A stretch of 10,126 nucleotides of DNA from CAG-273 sp964618105 (GTDB lineage: Bacteria > Bacillota > Clostridia > TANB77 > CAG-508): NCBI GenBank assembly GCA_964618105.1, contig CAZUAJ010000033.1, positions 1 through 10,126 of the forward strand, given 5' to 3'. The notes under the pieces were generated by a model. The model was not told the origin of the DNA. It saw nothing but the letters and a program-made list of their open reading frames with translations, and did no database searches. The position numbers were made by a program, and so were the translations under genes. Positions 5,524-10,126 of this stretch are shown in pieces. Within the stretch, counting starts at the first letter, position 1. Every line of letters starts with the position of its first letter.

Positions 5524-7500
5524 TTAGTCTATTGAAAGAACTGGATTATCAACAGATAAATCAAATTGTTTTGTTGTTTTCTTTATATCATTTATCCATA
5601 TTTTTACTGTTACAGTACCTTTGCCAGAAATTTCAGCTATTATTTCTGTTTCATCTTTTCTATTTACATCACTATATACTGTTTCATCATTTACTGTAAT
5701 TTTTACATTTACTGTTGGTTCTATTTCATTTCCTGTTTCATCAACTTTTATTTCAGATTCTCCACCAAGGAAAGATTTTAAATTTATTTTAACTACTCCT
5801 ATTTTTATTTCTTCTATTTTATTAACAGTAATTGTAACTTTTGCTTTTTCTTCAACAGTTGTTCCTGCTTCTATACTTTGCTTTATTACATTTCCATTTA
5901 CTTTTGACATGTCTTCTTCATATACAATTGTAACTGTTAAATCTGACAGTTTCTTTTTAGCTTCTTCTTCTGTATCACCAATTACATAAGGCATTGAAAT
6001 TTCTTTTAAACCTGTTCCTATGCTTACATGTAATTTTATAGTTTCACCAACTTTTATTTCTTCGCCTTCTTCAATTTCTTGTTTTATAACTATATCTTTT
6101 TCCACGGTTTTGCTTGTTTCTTCAACTTTTTCTACATTTAAATGCATTTCATCTTTTAATTGTTTTTCTGCTTCTTCATAGGTCTTTCCAACAACTTTAA
6201 TCATTTTTACCATTTCTGAGCCTTTGCTAATTTTCAATTTAACAATGCTATTTTCTTTTACTGTTGCACCTTCTGCATAAGGTGGTTCTTGTGAAATTAT
6301 TTTTCCTGCTTCAACTTCATCATTAAATTCTTCTTCTGTTTCTAAAGTTATTTTTTCTTTTCCAAGTGTTACTTTTGCTTCAGCTAGTGTTTGACCTACA
6401 AAATTAGGTAAATTTACATCCTTTGGTAAACCTACTTTTAATATTGCTTGAACTCCAAAAAATCCAGCTAATGGAATTATAATTACTAGCAATATAATTA
6501 TAATTGCAATCCAAACTTTTTTTGCTACTGGGTGTTTTTTAAAATATTTAGCTAATTTATTTTTTTGTTTTGATTTATTTTCATTTTTCATTTCATTAAT
6601 TGGCTCTTCGCCTAGTACAGGTATTCTTTGTGTGTATTGCAATTTCTCTGCATTACTTTTTACAAATTCTCCTTCTGGATTTTTTAATGCCATGCTTAAA
6701 TCTTTTAACATTTCTGTTGCACTTTGATACCTTAATGTTGCTTCTTTTTCCATTGCTTTCATTATTATTTTATTTATTGAAAGTGGAATAGAAGGATTTA
6801 GTTTTATTGGCTCTACTGGCTTTTCTTGCATGTGTTTTAATGCAATAGATACAGGAGTATCAGCATCAAATGGAACTCTGCCTGTTAGCATTTCATACAT
6901 TACTACACCTAATGAATAAATATCTGATTTTGCATCTGTATAACCACCTCTTGCATGTTCTGGTGAAAAGTAGTGTACTGACCCAATTGTTGTTCCAAAT
7001 GCTGTAATTGTTGAATTTGAAACAGCTTTTGCAATTCCAAAGTCTGTTACTTTTGCAATTCCATCTTCAGTTATTATAATATTATGTGGTTTAATATCTC
7101 TATGAACTATACTATTTCTATGTGCTGTTTCCAAAGCTGAAGCTACTTGAATTGCAATATTTAAAGACCACTTCCATGGTAATACTCCATCTTCATTTAT
7201 TATTGCTTTTAAAGTTTTTCCCTGTATAAGCTCCATAACAATATAGTAAATATTTTCTTCATGTCCTACGTCAAATATTGACACAATATTTGGATGTGTA
7301 AGGCTTGCAGCTGCTTGTGCTTCAGTGTTAAACCTTTTTATAAATTCTTCATCTGTAGTAAATTCTTCTCTTAAAACTTTTACTGCTACATACCTTTTCA
7401 GAATATTGCATCTTGCCTTGTATACAGTAGCCATACCGCCTTCACCAATTTTTTCAAGTATTTCATATCTATTTCCTATTACTTTACCTACTAAATTCAT
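5524..7500 (-). CDS. prkC: Serine/threonine protein kinase PrkC with three PASTA domains
   Basis: This is a membrane Ser/Thr kinase of the PrkC/PknB/Stk1 family (658 residues), which phosphorylates cell-wall, translation and division proteins after its outer part binds muropeptides or lipid II. The kinase domain covers about 1-275: glycine loop GEGGMATVY (19-27), Lys41 in VAVKVL, catalytic HRDIKPHN (133-140), DFG 153-155, a Thr/Ser-rich activation segment and YFSPEHA. A basic juxtamembrane linker (about 300-328) leads to one membrane helix (329-350). Outside are three PASTA repeats (about 360-427, 430-496, 500-562) and a roughly 95-residue beta-rich tail. The ATG at 7500 has Shine-Dalgarno GGGGAGAG, 13 bases after the stop of the cognate phosphatase. 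No truncation or missing catalytic residue was seen. Confidence 0.97.
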   Translation of the reverse strand: MNLVGKVIGNRYEILEKIGEGGMATVYKARCNILKRYVAVKVLREEFTTDEEFIKRFNTEAQAAASLTHPNIVSIFDVGHEENIYYIVMELIQGKTLKAIINEDGVLPWKWSLNIAIQVASALETAHRNSIVHRDIKPHNIIITEDGIAKVTDFGIAKAVSNSTITAFGTTIGSVHYFSPEHARGGYTDAKSDIYSLGVVMYEMLTGRVPFDADTPVSIALKHMQEKPVEPIKLNPSIPLSINKIIMKAMEKEATLRYQSATEMLKDLSMALKNPEGEFVKSNAEKLQYTQRIPVLGEEPINEMKNENKSKQKNKLAKYFKKHPVAKKVWIAIIIILLVIIIPLAGFFGVQAILKVGLPKDVNLPNFVGQTLAEAKVTLGKEKITLETEEEFNDEVEAGKIISQEPPYAEGATVKENSIVKLKISKGSEMVKMIKVVGKTYEEAEKQLKDEMHLNVEKVEETSKTVEKDIVIKQEIEEGEEIKVGETIKLHVSIGTGLKEISMPYVIGDTEEEAKKKLSDLTVTIVYEEDMSKVNGNVIKQSIEAGTTVEEKAKVTITVNKIEEIKIGVVKINLKSFLGGESEIKVDETGNEIEPTVNVKITVNDETVYSDVNRKDETEIIAEISGKGTVTVKIWINDIKKTTKQFDLSVDNPVLSID

Positions 7501-7513
7501 ATTTTTCTCTCCC

Positions 7514-8239
7514 CTATATTATAGTTATAACCGTTATGTTGTCATATCCACCAGCTTCATTTGCTAAATTCACCAAAATTTCTGGTGCATTTTCTTTATT
7601 TTCTTTTACTATTTCATATATTTTATTTTCTTCTATCATATTTGTTAACCCATCTGAACACATTAAAAATATATCATTTTTTTCTATATTTCTTGCTCTT
7701 ATATCAGGTTCAACATAAGAAGTACATCCTAAAGCCTTTAATAGCATGTTCTTTTTAGGATGATGCATAGCTTCTTCCCTAGTAATTTTTTTATCTTCTA
7801 CTAATTGCTGAACATAGCTGTGGTCTTTTGTTATTTTACGTCCAACGTCTTTTCTAATTAAATATACTCTGCTATCTCCTACATGTCCTATATATATCTT
7901 ATTATTATATATGAGACAAACATCTAAAGTAGTACCCATACCTTGTAAATTTTCATCTTTTTTTGATTCTTCATAAACTACAAAATTTGCATATTCCATT
8001 GCATCTTTTATTAATTTTAAAATAGAATCTTTATCATGCTCCGTTTTTTCAAAATTGTTTTGTATATAGTTTTTAGTTGTTTCTGCTGCTAGCCTACTTG
8101 CTATTTCTCCACCATTATATCCACCCATTCCATCTGCTAAAATATATATTTGTAATTCACTTTCTGAAGATGGAACATAGTAATAATCTTGGTTCATTTC
8201 TCTTGCTTTGCCAACGTCAGTTTTAGCAAAACCTTTCAT
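7514..8239 (-). CDS. stp: PP2C-family Ser/Thr phosphatase (Stp/PrpC), partner of PrkC
   Basis: This Mn/Mg-dependent cytoplasmic phosphatase removes phosphate from PrkC and its targets. With the ATG at 8239 the protein has 241 residues, the normal size. Metal-binding aspartates are visible: Asp18 in MNQDYY, Asp36 in LADGMGGYNGGE, Asp196 in CSDGLTN and Asp233 in GGYDNITVI; GHVGDSRVYLIR (118-129) and TKDHSYVQQLV complete the PP2C pattern. An upstream in-frame ATG at 8287 would add 16 lysine-rich residues, but those codons lie inside the end of rlmN, while an AGGAGG 7 bases before 8239 marks the internal ATG as the start. That ATG overlaps the rlmN stop as ATGA, which indicates translational coupling. 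Confidence 0.96.
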   Translation of the reverse strand: MKGFAKTDVGKAREMNQDYYYVPSSESELQIYILADGMGGYNGGEIASRLAAETTKNYIQNNFEKTEHDKDSILKLIKDAMEYANFVVYEESKKDENLQGMGTTLDVCLIYNNKIYIGHVGDSRVYLIRKDVGRKITKDHSYVQQLVEDKKITREEAMHHPKKNMLLKALGCTSYVEPDIRARNIEKNDIFLMCSDGLTNMIEENKIYEIVKENKENAPEILVNLANEAGGYDNITVITII

Positions 8240-9276
8240 TTGTTTTCCTCCTGTTTTTTTAAATTTTTTCTTCTTAATTGACCACATGCTGCATCTATGT
8301 CACTTCCTAATTCTCTTCTAATTGTTGCTACAATTCCATGGTCATTTAAGTAATCTCTGAATTTTATTATATTATCATTACTGCTTTTTGTAAATTTACC
8401 ATTTTCAATTTTATTTATAGGTATTAAGTTTACGTGGCATAACATTCCTTTTAATAAATTTACCAATGCTTTTGCATCTTGCAAATTGTCGTTATTATCT
8501 TTTGCTAATGCGTATTCAAACGAAACTCTTTTATTTGTTTTTTTTATGTAATATTTGCATGCATCAATAAGTTCTTCTATTGAATATAAATTATTTACTG
8601 GCATCATTGCACTTCTTTTTTCGTTGTTTGTTGCATGTAATGAAATTGATAATGTACATTGTAATTCTTCATTTGCAAAATCATATATTTTTGGTACTAA
8701 CCCTGATGTTGAAATACTAATATGTCTTGCTCCTATATTTAACCCTTTTTGGTTATTTATTATTCTAATTGCATGCATTACATTATCATAATTGTCAAAA
8801 GGTTCGCCTATTCCCATAAATACTATATTTGAAATATGTTCACCAATATTTTGCTCTACTGCTAATATTTGTTCTACTATTTCACCTGCTGTAAGGCTAC
8901 GGCTAAAAGCTATTCCAGTTGATGCACAAAATTTGCAACCCATTTTACAACCAATTTGTGATGATACACAAATTGTTTTTCCGTGGTGATATTGCATTAA
9001 AACTGTTTCAATTGCGTTTCCATCTAATACATCAAACAAATACTTTATAGTACCATCTGATGATTCTTGCTTTTTTAATATTTCAAAATTACACATTGTA
9101 TAATTTTGTTTTAATTTTTCTCTTAGTTCCAGTGATATGTTTGTCATTTCATCAAAGCTTTTAACTTTTTCTACATAAATCCAATTAAATATTTGCTCTG
9201 CTCTGTATCCTTTTTCTCCTATGGATATAAGTTCTTGCTTTAATTCATCTAAATTATATTCTTTTATATTTTTCAT
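8236..9276 (-). CDS. rlmN: 23S rRNA (adenine-2503-C2)-methyltransferase / tRNA A37 methyltransferase RlmN
   Basis: This radical SAM methyltransferase makes 2-methyladenosine at A2503 in the peptidyl-transferase region of 23S rRNA and at A37 in some tRNAs, improving translational fidelity. The 346-residue protein has an N-terminal accessory domain (about 1-90), the cluster motif CKMGCKFC (Cys110, Cys114, Cys117), FMGIGEP (153-159), ISTSG and SISLHA, and the catalytic C-terminal Cys331 in AACGQL that forms the methyl/protein intermediate. The radical SAM motif is the RlmN/Cfr type. RlmN is preferred over Cfr by length and by linkage to stp-prkC. The ATG at 9276 has Shine-Dalgarno AAAGGA 7 bases away. 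A promoter lies just upstream, making this the first gene of the minus-strand operon; the fmt/rsmB genes that often precede it in Firmicutes are absent. Confidence 0.98.
   Translation of the reverse strand: MKNIKEYNLDELKQELISIGEKGYRAEQIFNWIYVEKVKSFDEMTNISLELREKLKQNYTMCNFEILKKQESSDGTIKYLFDVLDGNAIETVLMQYHHGKTICVSSQIGCKMGCKFCASTGIAFSRSLTAGEIVEQILAVEQNIGEHISNIVFMGIGEPFDNYDNVMHAIRIINNQKGLNIGARHISISTSGLVPKIYDFANEELQCTLSISLHATNNEKRSAMMPVNNLYSIEELIDACKYYIKKTNKRVSFEYALAKDNNDNLQDAKALVNLLKGMLCHVNLIPINKIENGKFTKSSNDNIIKFRDYLNDHGIVATIRRELGSDIDAACGQLRRKNLKKQEENK
8247..8252 (-). promoter_or_regulatory. Ribosome binding site deciding the stp start, inside the rlmN 3' end
   Basis: AGGAGG on the minus strand lies 7 bases before the ATG at 8239-8237. 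It is embedded in the last codons of rlmN and selects the ATG that overlaps the rlmN TGA by the sequence ATGA, over the in-frame ATG at 8287. Confidence 0.85.
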
Positions 9277-9311
9277 TAATAAGTCCTTTTTATTTACATT
9301 TCTACATGATA

Positions 9312-9340
9312 TTTATACCATAAGATGTATTTTTTTTCAA
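9312..9340 (-). promoter_or_regulatory. Promoter of the rlmN-stp-prkC-rsgA-rpe operon
   Basis: Read on the minus strand: -35 TTGAAA (9340-9335), 17-base spacer, -10 TATAAA (9317-9312), preceded by TGG, i.e. an extended -10 (TGnTATAAA). Transcription would start near 9305, giving a leader of about 28 bases before rlmN. Both boxes differ from the vegetative sigma-A consensus by one base and the spacing is ideal. Confidence 0.8.
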
Positions 9341-9382
9341 TATGTTAGCTAAAAAACTCATAGTTTCTTCGGTTAATTTTAT

Positions 9383-9411
9383 TTGATTTTTTATATAAAT
9401 TATGCTATAAT
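9383..9411 (+). promoter_or_regulatory. Strong extended -10 promoter of the 63-codon gene
   Basis: -35 TTGATT (9383-9388), 17-base spacer, -10 TATAAT (9406-9411) with the extended element TGC in front (TGnTATAAT). The expected start point is about 9418. It stands back-to-back with the rlmN promoter, the two -35 boxes being 42 bases apart. Confidence 0.85.
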
Positions 9412-9421
9412 TATAAGTAAT

Positions 9422-9437
9422 TAAGGCAAAAGTCTTA
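9422..9437 (+). promoter_or_regulatory. Leader hairpin at the 5' end of the small-gene transcript
   Basis: TAAGGC (9422-9427) pairs with GTCTTA (9432-9437) around an AAAA loop: five Watson-Crick pairs and one G-U. It would lie about 4 bases from the predicted RNA 5' end, where stem-loops commonly protect messages from decay. The stem is short, so the call is moderate. Confidence 0.5.
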
Positions 9438-9483
9438 TTGTTAGCATATCCCCAAATAAATAATTTTTAAGGAGAAAAAGTAA

Positions 9484-9675
9484 ATGGCAAACTTTGATTA
9501 CCTAAACTATCAAACAAGACTGGCAAACGGTTGTGTAGACAATCGGTCAAGTTCGTCAAACGATGGTTCTCGATTTGAAAAAGTTTCTCAATTTGAGATA
9601 GATCGTCACAATGCTGAGGTATTCCGTTCTAACAACGGAGTATATCCTGACTGGTACACACGTGGCTTAAGGTAA
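9484..9675 (+). CDS. Small soluble protein of unknown function, likely highly expressed
   Basis: I do not recognise this 63-residue protein. It starts MANFDYLNYQTRL, has a Ser/Asn-rich middle (RSSSSNDGSR), and ends with NNGVYPDWYTRGLR. It is polar and rich in Arg, Asp, Asn and Tyr, with one Cys (Cys17), no membrane segment and no signal peptide. Reality as a gene is supported by a near-consensus promoter (9383-9411), Shine-Dalgarno AAGGAG (9469-9474) 9 bases before ATG, and a terminator 4 bases after the stop. Codon use differs from the neighbours: 21 of 63 codons end in G/C and four of six arginines are CGN, whereas neighbouring genes mostly use AGA. C-ending codons such as AAC, GAC and TAC are typical of highly expressed genes in low-GC Firmicutes, though recent transfer is an alternative. 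The gene is monocistronic, between rlmN and a convergent surface-type gene. Confidence 0.75.
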   Translation: MANFDYLNYQTRLANGCVDNRSSSSNDGSRFEKVSQFEIDRHNAEVFRSNNGVYPDWYTRGLR

Positions 9676-9679
9676 CATT

Positions 9680-9709
9680 AAAAGACCATCATCAGATGGT
9701 CTTTTTTTA
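9680..9709 (+). terminator. Intrinsic terminator of the 63-codon gene
   Basis: An 11-bp perfect stem (AAAAGACCATC at 9680-9690 with GATGGTCTTTT at 9695-9705) closes a 4-base loop ATCA and continues into TTT, giving a run of seven T residues. It begins 4 bases after the TAA. On the minus strand the stem ends in only four T residues, so it may also stop the convergent transcript, less efficiently. Confidence 0.92.
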
Positions 9710-9718
9710 CTGGAATTT

Positions 9719-9750
9719 GTTTGCGTATGCCCAGAAGGCCATACACAAAC
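9719..9750. repeat. Imperfect 14-bp hairpin downstream of the partial surface-type gene
   Basis: Left arm 9719-9732 (GTTTGCGTATGCCC) and right arm 9737-9750 (GGCCATACACAAAC) pair around a 4-base loop, AGAA on the plus strand and TTCT on the minus strand. In minus-strand RNA the helix is GUUUG/CAAAC, a U-G wobble, GUAUG/CAUAC, a G-G mismatch, then GG/CC. No T-run follows in either direction, so it is not a typical terminator. It starts 45 bases after the stop of the gene ending at 9796. Confidence 0.7.
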
Positions 9751-9795
9751 ATTTATTGGTACTCTACTTTTTCCTTATGCTTTTACATTTCCCCA

Positions 9796-10126
9796 TTACT
9801 GCTCTAATTCTAGTTGGACATCAGACTGAAGAGAAACTACAGGGCAAAACGCAAGGCTGTAGGTATAGCTGAGGTCGTACACAAGGCCGCCGTAGTCAAA
9901 GGCCACAAGCATCACGATGTCAGAGTAGTTAGCAGAAGGCGAAGCCAGCCAGTAATATTGGTTACTTCCTGGGTAGTACATACTATCTATGGCACTATCT
10001 GTTTTTACTGTATAATTTGATGTACTATAATAATATCCATTGCTTGCTGAACTACTATTATATGGCCCTACTCCATATCCATAATTATTTGTATTTCCAT
10101 TATAAGGATATTGATAAAATAATTTT
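9796..10126 (-). CDS. C-terminal part of a surface-type protein with a YWLASP...PVVSL domain; possible variable region; 5' end off the window
   Basis: An open frame runs from the right edge to the TAA at 9796-9798 (109 codons), so the gene starts outside. The first ~48 visible residues are low-complexity, rich in Tyr, Asn, Ser and Gly (YNGNTNNYGYG). The last 61 hold YYWLASPSANYSD, a run of mixed residues, then FCPVVSLQSD. I associate the W-L-A-S-P...P-V-V-S-L frame with C-terminal domains of large paralogous families in gut Clostridia, but cannot confirm this here. Base use changes sharply at about codon 9981-9979: 3 of 48 codons end in G/C before it, 34 of 61 after it; tyrosine goes from all TAT to nine TAC against two TAT. 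An ATG at 9981 could be misread as the start, but the frame continues upstream. Function unknown; possible C-type-lectin-like display domain (inference). Confidence 0.75.
   Translation of the reverse strand, partial: KLFYQYPYNGNTNNYGYGVGPYNSSSASNGYYYSTSNYTVKTDSAIDSMYYPGSNQYYWLASPSANYSDIVMLVAFDYGGLVYDLSYTYSLAFCPVVSLQSDVQLELEQ
9810..9981 (-). other. Candidate variable region of a diversity-generating retroelement target
   Basis: Within the C-terminal domain, the stretch from SDIV to AFCP contains many NNC codons: GAC, ATC, GCC, GAC, TAC, GGC, GGC, TAC, GAC, CTC, AGC, ACC, TAC, AGC, TGC, interspersed with adenine-free codons such as GTG, CTT and TTT. All the NNC codons can be derived from AAC-type template codons by changing adenines only, as expected of adenine-directed mutagenesis. 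The AT-rich codon use of the host returns in the last few codons (CAA CTA GAA TTA). No template copy or reverse transcriptase was found in the window; boundaries are approximate. Confidence 0.4.

Noticed and set aside
8240..8287. A longer stp start at 8287
   Set aside because: The extra 16 codons are lysine-rich out-of-frame reading of the rlmN end, and AGGAGG stands before the ATG at 8239.
9418..9708. The small-gene transcript as the template repeat for the candidate variable region
   Set aside because: I compared it by eye with 9800-9985 on both strands and saw no shared stretch, so it cannot be the template.
9719..9750. This hairpin as an intrinsic terminator
   Set aside because: Neither strand has a T-run after the stem.
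9796..9981. A complete 61-codon minus-strand gene starting at ATG 9981
   Set aside because: The frame continues without a stop to the right edge and no Shine-Dalgarno precedes the ATG, so this is the 3' end of a larger gene.
9814..10020. A 68-codon plus-strand open frame across the candidate variable region
   Set aside because: It is antisense to a frame that stays open to the window edge and carries the recognisable YWLASP...PVVSL text; no ribosome site precedes it.
1..10126. tRNA or rRNA genes, CRISPR arrays, insertion sequences
   Set aside because: No cloverleaf-like sequence, regularly spaced repeats, transposase frame or terminal inverted repeats were seen on reading both strands.

Overview
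The window comes from a low-GC Firmicute, most likely an anaerobic member of the Clostridia. The DNA is AT-rich, codons mostly end in A or T, ribosome binding sites are strong AGGAGG-type, and it carries an oxygen-sensitive pyruvate formate-lyase with its activase beside the Firmicutes housekeeping cluster rlmN-stp-prkC-rsgA-rpe. Nothing in the sequence fixes the species.

Layout, left to right. (1) Bases 1-1206, plus strand: the 3' end of pflB and the complete pflA, closed by a 12-bp hairpin terminator (1211-1241) that is shared with the operon arriving from the other side. (2) Bases 1242-9276, minus strand, read right to left: rlmN, stp (PP2C phosphatase), prkC (PASTA kinase), rsgA, rpe, then a three-gene metal ABC transporter (solute-binding protein, ATPase, permease). 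Gaps are short (a 4-base overlap up to 67 bases, then 147 before the ATPase), so most of this is probably one long transcript from a good promoter at 9312-9340. (3) Bases 9340-9708: a back-to-back, near-consensus extended -10 promoter drives an isolated 63-codon gene of unknown function with its own leader hairpin, Shine-Dalgarno and terminator. (4) Bases 9709-10126: an imperfect hairpin, then the 3' end of a minus-strand gene that runs off the right edge.

How the genes work together. PflA installs the glycyl radical on PflB for anaerobic pyruvate cleavage. Stp and PrkC form the reversible Ser/Thr phosphorylation pair that senses cell-wall fragments. RsgA is a 30S-maturation GTPase and RlmN modifies 23S rRNA and tRNA, so the cluster joins ribosome quality to growth signalling. 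Rpe serves the pentose phosphate pathway. The metal transporter at the distal end probably imports zinc or manganese.

The most unusual part is the right edge. The last 61 codons of the partial gene switch abruptly from almost purely A/T third positions (3 of 48 codons end in G/C upstream) to 34 of 61 ending in G/C. Many of these are NNC codons for very different amino acids, inside a motif of the form YWLASP...PVVSL. This is what a variable region written by a diversity-generating retroelement would look like. No reverse transcriptase or template repeat is visible in the window, so this is an inference. The small, strongly expressed-looking gene next to it is the other item without an explanation.
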